DNA of 64,000 nucleotides from Bacillota bacterium (GTDB lineage Bacteria > Bacillota > Clostridia > Christensenellales > Aristaeellaceae). The stretch is taken from the NCBI GenBank assembly GCA_023416655.1, contig JAEZHK010000071.1:1-64000 (forward strand), read 5' to 3'. Positions 43,529 through 52,371 of this stretch are shown here, one piece after another. The number at the start of each line of letters is the position of its first letter. Position 1 is the stretch's first letter. The translations under genes and the position numbers were made by a program. The notes beneath the pieces were generated by a model. The model worked only from the letters and a program-made list of their open reading frames with translations. It was not told the origin of the DNA and did no database searches.

Positions 43529-43821
43529 GGGATCTCCTTGCGTGCGCGGCGATCTTTTCGCCGCTTTCAAATAATGTAAAGGTTCCGGATTTCGCCACAA
43601 TGCCACCGCACGGGGGACAAAATGGCTTGTTATACTGTTCTTGACCGGTGAGGGAAGGGATCGGGAAACCGAAGGCCGCCCCGCCGGGGCCCACGCCGCC
43701 GTCAAAACAGACCCCATTGCGGGCTGCGCCAAAGGAGCGGATGGAAAGGCGGGCCACATCGGAAACATGCGGGCGACCCCACCCCCCATCCTCCTTCCCC
43801 CTCGTCCGCTTGCTTCATAAG

Positions 43822-43853
43822 AAAAACGGAGGCCTCCCCGGGCCTCCGTTTTT
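43822..43853. terminator. Bidirectional intrinsic terminator
   Basis: AAAAACGGAGGCC (43822-43834) and GGCCTCCGTTTTT (43841-43853) form a perfect 13-bp inverted repeat with A/T tracts on both sides. It ends the iron-type dehydrogenase operon on the minus strand. The rest of 43529-43914 shows no gene. Confidence 0.85.
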
Positions 43854-43914
43854 CGTTGCCCGCAAATCCCTGGCATTCGCCGTTCTCCGGCGTGTCGGGA
43901 GAGCGGCTGATGTC

Positions 43915-45090
43915 CTACCGGTCGGCGATCCTCAAAATCGCCTCGATTTCAGCAGTATCCAGCTTCACGAAGTTGCCGGTCTTGCCATCCGGGCCGCGGC
44001 GGGTCTTGCCGGCGAGGAAGGGGATGTCCTCCGCCTTCGCGCCCAGTTCCTGAAGCGTGACCGGCATGCCGATGCTATGGAGGAAGTCCTCGAAGCGCTC
44101 GACGCCTTCGAGGGCCGTGCGCTCGGGATATGCAAGGTCCAGGCTCACGCCCCACACGCGGCTGGCCAGTTGGGCGAAGCGCGCCGGGTCGTGGGGGAGG
44201 GTATAGCGCATCCAGGCGGGCAGCACCACCGCAAGTCCCGCGCCGTGGGCCACGTCGTACAACCCGCTCAGTTCGTGCTCGATCTGGTGGCTGGCCCAGT
44301 CGCCCACGCGGCCCACGCCGCAGGTGTTGTTGTGGGCCAGCGTGCCCGCCCACATCAGCTGCGCGCGGGCGTCGTAGTCGTCCGGCGCTTTCAGCGCCTG
44401 CTTCGCCGCGCGGATGACGGTCAGAAGCAGCCCCTCGCACAACCGGTCGGTCACGTCCACGTCCGGCGTGTTGGTGAAATAGCGCTCCAGAATGTGCGCC
44501 ATGATGTCGGTCGCGCCGCAGGCGGTCTGGAAGGGCGGCAGGGTATAGGTCAGCTCCGGGTTCATCAGCGCGAACTGCGGGCGGTTCAGCTCCACGTTCA
44601 GGCCGCGCTTGGTGAGCGTGCTCTTTTGCATCATGACGCAGCTGTTGGAGCTTTCGCTGCCCGCGGCCGCCAGCGTCAAAACCACGCCCAGCTTGACCGC
44701 CTTCTCAGGCACGGCTTTGCCCGAAAAGAAGTCCCAGAAATCGCCCTCGTAGGGAATGCCCGCCGCGATGGCCTTCGCGGAGTCGATGGCACTGCCGCCG
44801 CCCACCGCCAGAATGAAGTCCACCCCGGTGGAGCGGCCCAGTTCAATGCCCTCGTAGGCCTTATCGTCCCGGGGGTTGGGCAGCGCGCCGCCCAGTTCCA
44901 CGTGCTTCAGGCCCGCCGCGTCCAGCGATTCGAGGATGCGAGGGATCAGCCCGCTTTTGACCGCCGAGGAGCTTCCGTAGTGCACCAGCACCTTTGTGCC
45001 GCCCAGCGAACGGATCATCTCGCCCGCCTTCAGTTCTGCGCCGCGGCCGAACTCAAACCGGGTCGGGATGTGGAATGAAAAATTGTCCAT
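43915..45090 (-). CDS. Iron-containing alcohol dehydrogenase (YqhD/butanol dehydrogenase-like)
   Basis: A 391-residue NAD(P)H-dependent type III alcohol dehydrogenase. The nucleotide-binding motif AVGGGSAIDSAKAIA is near residue 95. The metal ligands are in CGATDIMAHILERYF near residue 195 and SHQIEHELSGLYDVAHGAGL near residue 270, where the histidines and aspartate fall in the expected order. It resembles NADPH-dependent butanol dehydrogenases. AAAAGGAGACATAAAC precedes ATG 45090. The gene lies 2 bp after the SGNH hydrolase gene, so the two form an operon. Confidence 0.93.
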   Translation of the reverse strand: MDNFSFHIPTRFEFGRGAELKAGEMIRSLGGTKVLVHYGSSSAVKSGLIPRILESLDAAGLKHVELGGALPNPRDDKAYEGIELGRSTGVDFILAVGGGSAIDSAKAIAAGIPYEGDFWDFFSGKAVPEKAVKLGVVLTLAAAGSESSNSCVMMQKSTLTKRGLNVELNRPQFALMNPELTYTLPPFQTACGATDIMAHILERYFTNTPDVDVTDRLCEGLLLTVIRAAKQALKAPDDYDARAQLMWAGTLAHNNTCGVGRVGDWASHQIEHELSGLYDVAHGAGLAVVLPAWMRYTLPHDPARFAQLASRVWGVSLDLAYPERTALEGVERFEDFLHSIGMPVTLQELGAKAEDIPFLAGKTRRGPDGKTGNFVKLDTAEIEAILRIADR

Positions 45091-45092
45091 GT

Positions 45093-45743
45093 TTATGTCT
45101 CCTTTTCGAGGATCGAGCGGATCTTTTCCTCCATCGCGAGGGCAAACGCCGCCTGACCCTCCCGGGTGATGTGGATGCCGTCCTCGGGCCAGGGTTCAGT
45201 CACCTTCGCGGCGTCGAGGAACTCGCAGCCGGTCAGGCTCGCCACGCGGTGGTATTCCCGCGCGAAGCCCTTGGAGACAAGGGCCGATTTTGCCCCGAAG
45301 GTGTCCCCGAACATGCGCTTGTCCACATCGTCCGCAATCAAAATGGGGGAGACCAGCAGGATTTTGGAGGGCTTTCCCGCCCTGTCGAAAGCGTACTGCC
45401 TGGTAAGAAGCACCATCTGCTGCGCGCACTGCGCGATGGTGACGGCGTTCATGCCAAAGCGCTCCTTGGTGTCGTTTGTGCCCAGCATGATGACGACCAG
45501 GTCCAGCGGGTTGTGGCTCATCAGGCAGGGCGGCAGGTACTTCATGCCGTTTTTGTGGCCGCCCTCGGTGGGGTCGTCGTGGATGAAGGTGCGGCCGTTG
45601 AAGCCCTCCTCGAGGACGACGTAGCCGTCGCCCAGCGCTTTCATGAGCTGCCTCGTCCAGCGGGTGTCGTCGTCAAACCGGCCGTTATCAAAATCGTAGC
45701 CATAGGTGTTGGAATCGCCAAAGCAGAGGATCCTGCGCCTCAT
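45093..45743 (-). CDS. SGNH/GDSL-type hydrolase
   Basis: A 216-residue esterase of the SGNH superfamily. Block I FGDSNTYGYD near residue 8 (nucleophile Ser), the Gly block EEGFNGRTF near 48, block III MLGTNDTKERF near 85 (Asn) and block V PEDGIHITREGQ near 190 (Asp, His) are all present. It resembles aryl esterase/acetylxylan esterase-like members. ATG 45743 is preferred to ATG 45749 because GGGAGGG then has suitable spacing. No signal peptide is present, so it acts in the cytoplasm. Confidence 0.92.
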   Translation of the reverse strand: MRRRILCFGDSNTYGYDFDNGRFDDDTRWTRQLMKALGDGYVVLEEGFNGRTFIHDDPTEGGHKNGMKYLPPCLMSHNPLDLVVIMLGTNDTKERFGMNAVTIAQCAQQMVLLTRQYAFDRAGKPSKILLVSPILIADDVDKRMFGDTFGAKSALVSKGFAREYHRVASLTGCEFLDAAKVTEPWPEDGIHITREGQAAFALAMEEKIRSILEKET

Positions 45744-45761
45744 GTTCATCCCTCCCGGCGC

Positions 45762-45794
45762 ATTATACCATACTTCGCTCAACTGTGATATACT
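45762..45794. promoter_or_regulatory. Divergent extended -10 promoters
   Basis: On the minus strand TGG-TATAAT occupies 45770-45762, before the SGNH hydrolase. On the plus strand TGA-TATACT occupies 45786-45794, before the RsmF-like gene. Both lack a good -35, and the two face away from each other within 33 bp. Confidence 0.65.
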
Positions 45795-45818
45795 AGAGGA
45801 GAGAAAAGGGGCGGGTGC

Positions 45819-47171
45819 ATGGATTTTCATGCGGAATGGCTCGAAGCGATGCGGAACCTTCTGGAAGGCGAATACGACGCGTTTCTCGCGGCGATGGCGG
45901 AAGCGCCCGCGCTGGCGCTCAGGCTGAACGCGCTGCGGGAGGGCGCTGAGACGCTCCGGGCGGGGGAGGGCGTGCCCTGGTCGCCCTACGGGTGCTACCT
46001 GAAGGCGGACGATTCCGTCCGGACGGGTCAGGACATCGCCCACGCGGCGGGCGTCTACTACATGCACGAGGCGAGCGCGCAGGCGCCAGCGGAGGTGCTT
46101 GCGCCAAAGCCGGGCGAGGTGGTGTTGGACCTGTGCGCCGCGCCGGGCGGCAAGGCGTCGCAGATGGCGGCGCGGATGGGCGGAAGGGGCGCGCTGGTGA
46201 CCAACGAAATCACGCCGGGCCGCGCCAAGGCACTGTCCGGGAACCTCGAGCGCATGGGCGTAAGAAACGCGGCGGTAATCAGCGAGTCCCCCGACAGGCT
46301 CGCGGCGTTGTGGCCGGATACCTTCGACGCGGTGCTTACGGACGCGCCCTGCTCCGGCGAGGGCATGTTCCGGCGGGAACCCGAGGCGCGGGACGCCTGG
46401 ACGCCCGGCAGCCCGGCGGGCTGCGCCGCGCGGCAGGCGAAAATCCTGGAGTCCGCTGCGCGCCTGGTGAAGCCCGGCGGGCGGCTGGCCTATTCCACCT
46501 GCACGTTCAATGTGCTGGAGAACGAGGGCGTGATCGGGGGATTCCTGAACGCGCATCCCGATTTCTCGCCTATGGACTTTTCACTCCCGGGCGTCGGGCG
46601 GTCGGAGGGCGGCATGCTGCGTCTCTGGCCGCACAGGATCAAGGGCGACGGGCACTTCGTGGCGCTCATGAAGCGAGCTGGGGAGGCTCTTCCTACGCTG
46701 CCGTCGCCGCGGGCCGGTCAGGTCCCTCAGGCGCGATTGGACGCACCTACGCCGCCGCGGACCGGTCAGATTCCTCAGACGCTGCTGGACGCGCTCCCCG
46801 GCCCCTGGGCGGAGGCGCTGGACGGCTGGCGCGTTCTGGAAAAAGGCGGGTACTATGACGCGCTGCCGCCGGGGATGCCGGACCTTTCCGGCCTCCGGGT
46901 GCTCCGCCGGGGCCTCAGGCTCGCGCAGCAGGGGAAGAACCATATCATTCCCGATCACGCGCTGGCGATGGCCTTCCCGCCCGCGGCCTTCGACCGAACG
47001 GTTTCGCTGGACAGTCTCACCGCTTCCGCCTTCCTGCGCGGAGAGGCGCTGCCCGCGGACGCCCCGGACGGCTGGACGCACGTAAACTGGCGCGGCTTCC
47101 CGCTGGGATTCGGCAAGATGAGCCAGGGGACGTTGAAAAATCACCTGCCCAAAGGGCTAAGGCTGCACTGA
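45819..47171 (+). CDS. RsmF/RsmB-type rRNA cytosine-C5 methyltransferase
   Basis: A 450-residue SAM-dependent m5C methyltransferase for rRNA. It has the N-terminal RsmF-like region, AGVYYMHEASAQAPAEVL near residue 75, motif I LDLCAAPGGKASQMA near 107, catalytic motif IV TDAPCSGEGMFRRE near 175 and motif VI YSTCTFNVLENEGV near 228 with the second cysteine. The C-terminal RsmF-specific domain ends in NWRGFPLGFGKMSQGTLKNH. A linker near residues 294-325 contains a duplicated 16-residue unit. It is a single-gene unit. Confidence 0.94.
   Translation: MDFHAEWLEAMRNLLEGEYDAFLAAMAEAPALALRLNALREGAETLRAGEGVPWSPYGCYLKADDSVRTGQDIAHAAGVYYMHEASAQAPAEVLAPKPGEVVLDLCAAPGGKASQMAARMGGRGALVTNEITPGRAKALSGNLERMGVRNAAVISESPDRLAALWPDTFDAVLTDAPCSGEGMFRREPEARDAWTPGSPAGCAARQAKILESAARLVKPGGRLAYSTCTFNVLENEGVIGGFLNAHPDFSPMDFSLPGVGRSEGGMLRLWPHRIKGDGHFVALMKRAGEALPTLPSPRAGQVPQARLDAPTPPRTGQIPQTLLDALPGPWAEALDGWRVLEKGGYYDALPPGMPDLSGLRVLRRGLRLAQQGKNHIIPDHALAMAFPPAAFDRTVSLDSLTASAFLRGEALPADAPDGWTHVNWRGFPLGFGKMSQGTLKNHLPKGLRLH
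46698..46793 (+). repeat. Two tandem 48-bp units inside the methyltransferase gene
   Basis: Units 46698-46745 and 46746-46793 encode LPSPRAGQVPQARLDA and PTPPRTGQIPQTLLDA. The duplication extends the linker between the catalytic and C-terminal domains without breaking the frame. Confidence 0.8.
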
Positions 47172-47267
47172 AAGCCGCAGGCTGTCCGGCGCTTCCACTG
47201 GGCAGGCTGTGGCGAACGATGTCAATATGTGCAGGGGATATGGTTGCGGATTATTCTTGATGACGGC

Positions 47268-47297
47268 AATAAAAAACGCCCTCCGGGGGGGCTGGGC
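47268..47297 (-). terminator. Probable intrinsic terminator (minus strand)
   Basis: Read on the minus strand, CGCCC and GGGCG form a short stem around a C-rich loop and are followed by TTTTTTATT. It lies just past the J-domain gene. The stem is weak, so confidence is moderate. Confidence 0.5.
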
Positions 47298-47305
47298 GGA
47301 AAGGG

Positions 47306-47806
47306 TCACTTAGGGTTTCGCCAGAATAGGTGAGGGCGGCGGGTTTTGCTGCGCAGCGCCTCGGCGCTTTCGTAGGCGGTCTGGTATTGCGCGTTGCCCG
47401 GCTGCTGCCGGGTGGCGATGCCGAAATAGAGCACCGCCTTTTCCACCTCGCCCAGCCGGAACAGCACCGCGCCAAACAGGTAGTTCCACTCCGCGCTGCG
47501 GGTGGCGACGCGCATCAGCGCCTGGCGCGCGGCGGACAACTGCCCAAGGCCCAGGAGCTTGCGCACATCCTCAAGCTGCTCGGTCTCCGGGGAAATCTGG
47601 TCGAGCCTGCCGTGGGAAGCGCACTGGCTGAGCGCCTCTTCGTAAGCCAGGTTGATGTTGATCATCTTGGACTCCGCCCACAGCCGCTCCGGGCCGTCGG
47701 CAAAGCGGTCGGGGTGCCAGCGGCGGGCCAGCTCGCGGTAGGCGCGGCGAACATCCACCACCGACGCGCCGCGCGCAATGCCCAGCACTTCGTAGCAGTC
47801 GGCCAT
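47306..47806 (-). CDS. J-domain (DnaJ-like) protein
   Basis: A 166-residue protein. An N-terminal J domain (about residues 2-65) includes CYEVLGIARGAS, the HPD motif in RRWHPDRFAD, and NLAYEEAL. A C-terminal region of about 90 residues resembles helical TPR-like pairs (ARQALMRVATRSAEWNYLFGAVLF, EVEKAVLYFGIATRQQPGN). It should recruit DnaK to specific partners. It lacks the Gly/Phe and zinc-finger regions of DnaJ itself. ATG 47806 is where the J domain begins. Confidence 0.85.
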   Translation of the reverse strand: MADCYEVLGIARGASVVDVRRAYRELARRWHPDRFADGPERLWAESKMININLAYEEALSQCASHGRLDQISPETEQLEDVRKLLGLGQLSAARQALMRVATRSAEWNYLFGAVLFRLGEVEKAVLYFGIATRQQPGNAQYQTAYESAEALRSKTRRPHLFWRNPK

Positions 47807-47849
47807 CTTCGTTCGCCCCCTTCGTCCAAATCGCCAAATTGATAGGGGT

Positions 47850-47878
47850 ATTATACCAGCCGTTCTCGCACTTGTCCA
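47850..47878 (-). promoter_or_regulatory. Promoter of the J-domain gene
   Basis: Read on the minus strand: TGGACA (47878-47873), 17 bp, TATAAT (47855-47850) preceded by TGG. It combines a good -35 with an extended -10, 44 bp before the start codon. Confidence 0.8.
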
Positions 47879-47971
47879 CCCTTTCAGGGATCGGATTGGG
47901 TTGATCGACAAATATTACAGATTCGTTTCATTTGAGTGCTAAAACGTAATACCACAACATATAGTATTCCC

Positions 47972-48000
47972 TTGCTATTTTGTGCCTTGCCGGATACAAT
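47972..48000 (+). promoter_or_regulatory. Promoter of the small membrane protein gene
   Basis: TTGCTA (47972-47977), 17 bp, TACAAT (47995-48000). Transcription would begin close to 48007, a short distance before the candidate starts at 48023 and 48062. Confidence 0.65.
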
Positions 48001-48022
48001 ATATGTATTGAGTCGGCATTTG

Positions 48023-48592
48023 ATGCTGGACCGTTTTTTTACGAAGGGCGTGTCGCACCGGATGAGGTCCCCCGATCGTAGAAGCACCAAAGCGAAGCCC
48101 CGCGTCAGCCGCGCAAACAGCGCGGTCATGCGGTGGCTCATTTTTTGCTTCCCCGCGGGCCTTCTGATGATGTGGAGCGACCGCTGCAAGTGGCCCAGAG
48201 CCGTCAAGTCGCTGGTTTCGCTGGGCTTTGCGGCGCTGCTACTGGCCGTCCTGCTGCCGCAGACCAGGCCGCCGGAGCGCGCCAAGGGCGGCGTGGAACT
48301 GGTGGGTTTGACGCCCGCGCTGGAAGTGCAGGGCCCGCAGATGGCGGAAGGATCGCCGCAGTTCGAAGCGTATGTGCCGGTCTACCAGCCCGAGGCCACG
48401 CTGTTTGTGCAGCCGACGCCCACGCCGGTGCCTGTCTACGTCTACTGCAACGATGGCGGCGAGTTCTACCACAAGAAGGGCTGCCGCTACGTCAAGGACA
48501 CCACGCCCAAGGTCACGCTGACGCAGGCGGTTGCCGCGGGCTTCAAGAGATGCAAGACTTGCGATCCGCCCGCGCCGTTGGACGAGGGATAA
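48023..48592 (+). CDS. Small membrane protein with C-terminal Cys/His metal-binding motif
   Basis: A 189-residue protein of unknown function. A basic N-terminus is followed by two hydrophobic segments (WLIFCFPAGLLMMWS and SLVSLGFAALLLAVLLP) and a Pro/Thr-rich linker (PTPTPVPVYVY). A compact Cys/His motif ends the protein (YCNDGGEFYHKKGCRY then FKRCKTCDPP). This motif recalls the Ada-type metal-binding fold seen at the end of several secreted or membrane proteins. The start is uncertain: ATG 48023 has no clear ribosome binding site, and GTG 48050 or ATG 48062 are possible. A terminator follows directly. Confidence 0.7.
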   Translation: MLDRFFTKGVSHRMRSPDRRSTKAKPRVSRANSAVMRWLIFCFPAGLLMMWSDRCKWPRAVKSLVSLGFAALLLAVLLPQTRPPERAKGGVELVGLTPALEVQGPQMAEGSPQFEAYVPVYQPEATLFVQPTPTPVPVYVYCNDGGEFYHKKGCRYVKDTTPKVTLTQAVAAGFKRCKTCDPPAPLDEG

Positions 48593-48612
48593 GATTCTCC
48601 GATAAACCGACC

Positions 48613-48690
48613 GCCCCGCGAAAGCGGGGCTTTTTATTGCCTGACCTAAACGACAAGAATGCGGAGCGTCATGGTGCACTCCGCATTTTT
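48613..48690 (+). terminator. Two successive terminators
   Basis: GCCCCGC/GCGGGGC (48613-48630) followed by TTTTTATT is a clear intrinsic terminator. A second stem, AATGCGGAG (48658-48666) with CTCCGCATT (48679-48687) and TTT, follows. It may serve in both directions, because argS ends on the minus strand at 48786. Confidence 0.82.
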
Positions 48691-48785
48691 ATATATTGAT
48701 TTTGTGATGGGGTCCAGGGGAGCATCATGCTCACCTGGCGGGAGGTTCGGAGGGCAGAACCCTCCGGCGTTCCTCCGTCCAGCAA

Positions 48786-50504
48786 TTACATTCTCTCGGG
48801 CGATTCGATGCCGATCAGGTACAGCGCGGTTTTGACCACGTCTCGGGTGACGGCGGTCAGGAGCAGCCGCGCCGCGCGCGCGCCGGGGTCGTCGTCCAAG
48901 ATGCGGCGCTCGAAGTAGAACTTGTTGTAGGCCTGCGCCAGGTCCACCGCGAAGCGGGTTACCTGCGAGGGTTCGCTGCGGTCGATGGCCGCGGTGACCA
49001 CCGACGGGAACTGCTCGATCAGCCGCACGACCTCCTGCGCTTCGGGGTCGGAGAGGGCGTTGAAATCCGGCTCCGCGGGGTTCAGGTCCGCCTCCTGTGC
49101 CTTCCGGAGCACCGAGCAGCAGCGGGCGTGGGTGTACTGCACGTAGGGGCCGGTCTCGCCCTCAAAATTCAGCGCGCGGTCCCACCAGAAGTCGATGTCC
49201 TTGATGCGGTTGTTGTAGAGGTCGAAGAACACCACCGCGCCGACGCCCACCTGACGCGCGACCGCGTCCTTGTCGGGGAGGTTCGGGCTCTTCTCGTCCA
49301 CGATGGCGCGGGCCTTGGCGACCGCGTTTTTCAGAAGGTCCTCCAGGTACACCACGTGGCCCTTGCGGGTAGACAGCGTCTGCCCCTCGTAGGAGACCAT
49401 GCCGAACGCCACATGCTCCATCTTCTTGGCCCACTCGTAGCCCATCAGCTCCAGGACTTTAAAGATCTGCCGGAAGTGCAGGTCCTGCTGGTAGGCGACG
49501 ACGTAGAGGCTGCGGTCGAAGTCGTAGGTATCCTTGCGGTAGAGCGCGGCGGCGAGGTCTCTGGTGGCGTAGAGCGTCGCGCCGTCTTTTTTGAGGATCA
49601 GGCAGGGCGGCATGGCGTATTCCTCAAGGTTCACGATCCACGCGCCGTCCGACTCGGTCAGCAGGTTCTTCGCGCGGAGTTCCTCGATCACGCGGTCCAT
49701 CTTGTCGTTGTAGAAGCTCTCGCCCGCGTAGGAGTCGAAGCTGACACCCAGCAGCTCGTACACCTTCTGCGCGTCCTTCAGCGTGACTTCCTTGAACCAG
49801 TTGAAGATCGCGAGCGCCTCCGGGTCGCCGTCCTCGATTTTCTTGAACCAGGCGCGGCCCTCGTCCTGAAGCTGCGGGTCATTTTCGCTTTCCCGGTCGA
49901 ATTGCACGTACAGCCGGACCATTTCGTCCACGCCGCCCGCCTCGACGGCAGCCCTGTCGCCCCACTTTTTGTAGGCGCAGACCATCTTGCCGAACTGGGT
50001 GCCCCAGTCGCCCAGGTGGTTGATGCCCACGGGGCGGTAGCCGCGGAAGCGGTAGAGCCGGGTCAGCGAGGAGCCGATCATCGTGGTGGACAGGTGGCCG
50101 ATGTGAAAGCGCTTGGCGATGTTGATGGACGAATAGTCGATGCAGACCGTCCTGCCCCCGCCCTCTGCGCCGCCGCCGTAAGCCTCGCCCCGGGCGGAGG
50201 CCAACGAAAGCACCTCCCGCGCGTACACCGAGCGGTCGATGTAGAAGTTCAGGTAGCCCTTGACGGATTCTACCTTCGAGAGGAAGGGTGCGCCCACCGC
50301 CCCGGCCAGCTGGTCGGCGATGGCGGGCGGCGCTTTCCGAAGCGCCTTGGCCAGCCTGAAGCAGGGGAACGCGTAGTCGCCCAGCGCCGCGTCCGGCGGC
50401 ACCTCCAGGCTCATTGCGATCGAAGAAGCGTCCAGCGCCGCGCTCCCGAAGACACTTTCAAGGCCAGATTCGATGAGAGCGGCAATGCTCGTGCGAAAAT
50501 CCAT
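48786..50504 (-). CDS. argS: Arginyl-tRNA synthetase
   Basis: A 572-residue class Ia synthetase that charges tRNA-Arg. It has the N-terminal Add-1 domain (about residues 1-100), the HIGH motif in KRFHIGHLSTT near residue 137, the VAYQQDLHFRQIFKVL core near 335, and a C-terminal anticodon-binding domain ending in LIGIESPERM. The KMSKS position reads LSTRKGH, as expected for many ArgS that lack a classic KMSKS. The Gly/Ala-rich segment RGEAYGGGAEGGG near residue 110 is a small insertion. It is a single-gene unit on the minus strand. Confidence 0.96.
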   Translation of the reverse strand: MDFRTSIAALIESGLESVFGSAALDASSIAMSLEVPPDAALGDYAFPCFRLAKALRKAPPAIADQLAGAVGAPFLSKVESVKGYLNFYIDRSVYAREVLSLASARGEAYGGGAEGGGRTVCIDYSSINIAKRFHIGHLSTTMIGSSLTRLYRFRGYRPVGINHLGDWGTQFGKMVCAYKKWGDRAAVEAGGVDEMVRLYVQFDRESENDPQLQDEGRAWFKKIEDGDPEALAIFNWFKEVTLKDAQKVYELLGVSFDSYAGESFYNDKMDRVIEELRAKNLLTESDGAWIVNLEEYAMPPCLILKKDGATLYATRDLAAALYRKDTYDFDRSLYVVAYQQDLHFRQIFKVLELMGYEWAKKMEHVAFGMVSYEGQTLSTRKGHVVYLEDLLKNAVAKARAIVDEKSPNLPDKDAVARQVGVGAVVFFDLYNNRIKDIDFWWDRALNFEGETGPYVQYTHARCCSVLRKAQEADLNPAEPDFNALSDPEAQEVVRLIEQFPSVVTAAIDRSEPSQVTRFAVDLAQAYNKFYFERRILDDDPGARAARLLLTAVTRDVVKTALYLIGIESPERM

Positions 50505-50535
50505 TCCGGCACCCCGTTTTCTTTGTAGTAGGACG

Positions 50536-50544
50536 ATTATACCA
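50536..50544 (-). promoter_or_regulatory. Extended -10 promoter of argS (TGG-TATAAT)
   Basis: Read on the minus strand, TGG-TATAAT lies 32 bp before the argS start codon. No good -35 is present. Confidence 0.6.
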
Positions 50545-50585
50545 CGAAAATGGGAAGGTATGTTGTTAAGGCTCTAGAAAACATG

Positions 50586-50613
50586 CAAAAGCGGGCTGCT
50601 TTACGCGGCCCGC
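50586..50613 (-). terminator. Intrinsic terminator of the PiT/DUF47 operon
   Basis: Read on the minus strand, GCGGGC and GCCCGC form a stem with a pyrimidine/purine interior, followed by TTTTGCATG. The last bases match those of the terminator at 37705. It ends the operon whose last stop codon is at 50634. Confidence 0.75.
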
Positions 50614-50633
50614 CCTGGGGATACGCTTAATTG

Positions 50634-51257
50634 TCAGGTGTTCTTCATGACGATTTCTTCGACCGCGTCGGCGATGTGCTCGCACTCGTCGCAGCACTTC
50701 TCCAGGAAGTTGTAGATGTCCTTCCACACGCTGATGGCGACGGCGTCCTTCTCGCCCGTGTAGAGGCCGCGCATGGCCTCCAAGTGCAGCTTGTCGCCCT
50801 CTTCCTCCATGCGGTTGACCTCGATGATGCGCTTTTTCATGTCGTTGGCCTTGTGCAGGTGGTGGAAGTCCTTGAGCAGCACCACAAGTTCCTTGGTGCA
50901 ACACGTGATGAGCTGGGCCATGCCCACCGCGTCCGGGCGGCAGGAAGTGACGCCGTACATGTACATGGAGATCAGCACGTCTTCGATGGAATCGATCAGG
51001 TCATCCAGAATGGCCGAGAGGCGGGTGATGTCCTCGCGGTCGATGGGCGGCAGGAATTCAACGACCAAGTGCTCGGTCATCTTGTGCTTTTTCATGTCGG
51101 CGCTGTGCTCGATCTCATGCATCTTCTCCATGATTGACTTGAGCTCAGCGGGCTCGAAGTGCTCCAGCGTATGTTCGAGAAGCGTCGCGCCCTCCTGGGC
51201 GCATTCCATCATCTCAATAAAAAACTCAAAATAGTTGTAACCTCTGCGCTTGCCCAT
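50634..51257 (-). CDS. DUF47 (PhoU-like) phosphate transport accessory protein
   Basis: A 207-residue, almost entirely helical cytoplasmic protein of the DUF47/PhoU-related family. Metal-binding-type acidic motifs are EIEHSADMKKHKM near residue 52 and CDECEHIADAVEEIVMK at the end. Such proteins are regularly encoded next to PiT phosphate permeases and modulate them. ATG 51257 is preferred to ATG 51263 because GAGGTG is then 8 bp away. It is 19 bp downstream of the PiT gene. Confidence 0.9.
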   Translation of the reverse strand: MGKRRGYNYFEFFIEMMECAQEGATLLEHTLEHFEPAELKSIMEKMHEIEHSADMKKHKMTEHLVVEFLPPIDREDITRLSAILDDLIDSIEDVLISMYMYGVTSCRPDAVGMAQLITCCTKELVVLLKDFHHLHKANDMKKRIIEVNRMEEEGDKLHLEAMRGLYTGEKDAVAISVWKDIYNFLEKCCDECEHIADAVEEIVMKNT

Positions 51258-51276
51258 TCGCATACACCTCTTATCC

Positions 51277-52335
51277 TCAGAATATAGCAATAAACAGTTT
51301 GGCCATCAGAAAGCCCAATAAACCGCATCCGGGGAATGTCAGAAACCAGGTCAGCACCATTTCGTTCACGATGCTCCAGTTGACCTTCTTCAGGTTCTGG
51401 GCGGCGCCCACGCCCATGATCGCGGTGGTCTTTGTGTGCGTGGTGGACACCGGGATGCCGGTGATGGACGAGATCAGCAGGCAGCCCGCGGCCGCAAGGT
51501 CCGCCGAGAAACCCTGGTACTTGGTCAGCTTCACCATGTCCATGCCGACGGCCTTGATGATGCGGTAGCCGCCGATGGAGGTGCCCAGGCCCATCACCAG
51601 CGCGCACAGCACCATCAGCCATATCGGGATGACGACCGCGCCGCCGGGCGCCCCGGCCTGACCCTGGGTCAGGAACATGCCCAGGAGGAATACGCTGAGA
51701 AACTTCTGGCCGTCCTGCGCGCCGTGCATGAAGGCCATGGCCGCCGCGCCGCCGATCTGCGCCTGTTTAAAGAACTTGTCCGTTTTACACTTGTTCATGC
51801 GTCGGCAGGAGAGTTCGACCAACTTGACCGTCACCCAGCCCATCACGAAGCCCAGGATGGACGAGAGCACCAGGCCGTAGAGCACCTTGATCCATTCGTT
51901 CCCGTTGATGCCGCCCAGGCCGCCCTGCAGCGCGATGGCCGCGCCGGAAAGTCCGGCGATCAGCGCGTGGCTCTCGCTGGTGGGGATGCCGAATTTCCAA
52001 GCGGCTGTCGCCCAGGCGACAATGCCTACCAGCGCCGCGCACAGCGCAAAGAGCGCGTCGTGGGCGTTGCCCTGGAAATCGACCATGCGGTAGACGGTCT
52101 CGGCAACCTTCTGGTTGATCAGCGTCATCACAAGGACGCCCATAAGGTTGAAGATCGCGGCCATGATGATCGAAGGGCCAGGCCGCATCGCGCGCGTCGA
52201 AACGCATGTGGCGATGGCGTTGGGGGCATCGGTCCAGCCGTTGACCAGGATCACCGCCAGCGTCAGGATCGTCGTACCGATCAGCGCGGGCGATGCCGCC
52301 ATCTGGCCCAAAAAATCGGTTAGAGATAGCTGCAT
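51277..52335 (-). CDS. PiT-family inorganic phosphate transporter
   Basis: A 352-residue membrane permease that imports phosphate (often as a metal-phosphate complex). It has two related halves with the family signature: NGWTDAPNAIATCVSTRAM near residue 33, and LGTSIGGYRIIKAVG followed by ISSITGIPVSTTHTKTTAIMGVG in the C-terminal half. About ten hydrophobic segments are present. The start at 52335 begins the protein 30 residues before the signature; the ribosome binding site is weak (GGGGG at a long distance). It forms an operon with the DUF47 gene. Confidence 0.93.
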   Translation of the reverse strand: MQLSLTDFLGQMAASPALIGTTILTLAVILVNGWTDAPNAIATCVSTRAMRPGPSIIMAAIFNLMGVLVMTLINQKVAETVYRMVDFQGNAHDALFALCAALVGIVAWATAAWKFGIPTSESHALIAGLSGAAIALQGGLGGINGNEWIKVLYGLVLSSILGFVMGWVTVKLVELSCRRMNKCKTDKFFKQAQIGGAAAMAFMHGAQDGQKFLSVFLLGMFLTQGQAGAPGGAVVIPIWLMVLCALVMGLGTSIGGYRIIKAVGMDMVKLTKYQGFSADLAAAGCLLISSITGIPVSTTHTKTTAIMGVGAAQNLKKVNWSIVNEMVLTWFLTFPGCGLLGFLMAKLFIAIF

Positions 52336-52371
52336 ATGGATACCATTCCCCCGAAAAATCAAATCCGCTTG

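Noticed and set aside
43648..45078. 476-codon open frame antisense to the iron-type alcohol dehydrogenase
   Set aside because: His/Arg/Ala-rich antisense reading; the dehydrogenase on the other strand has full family motifs.
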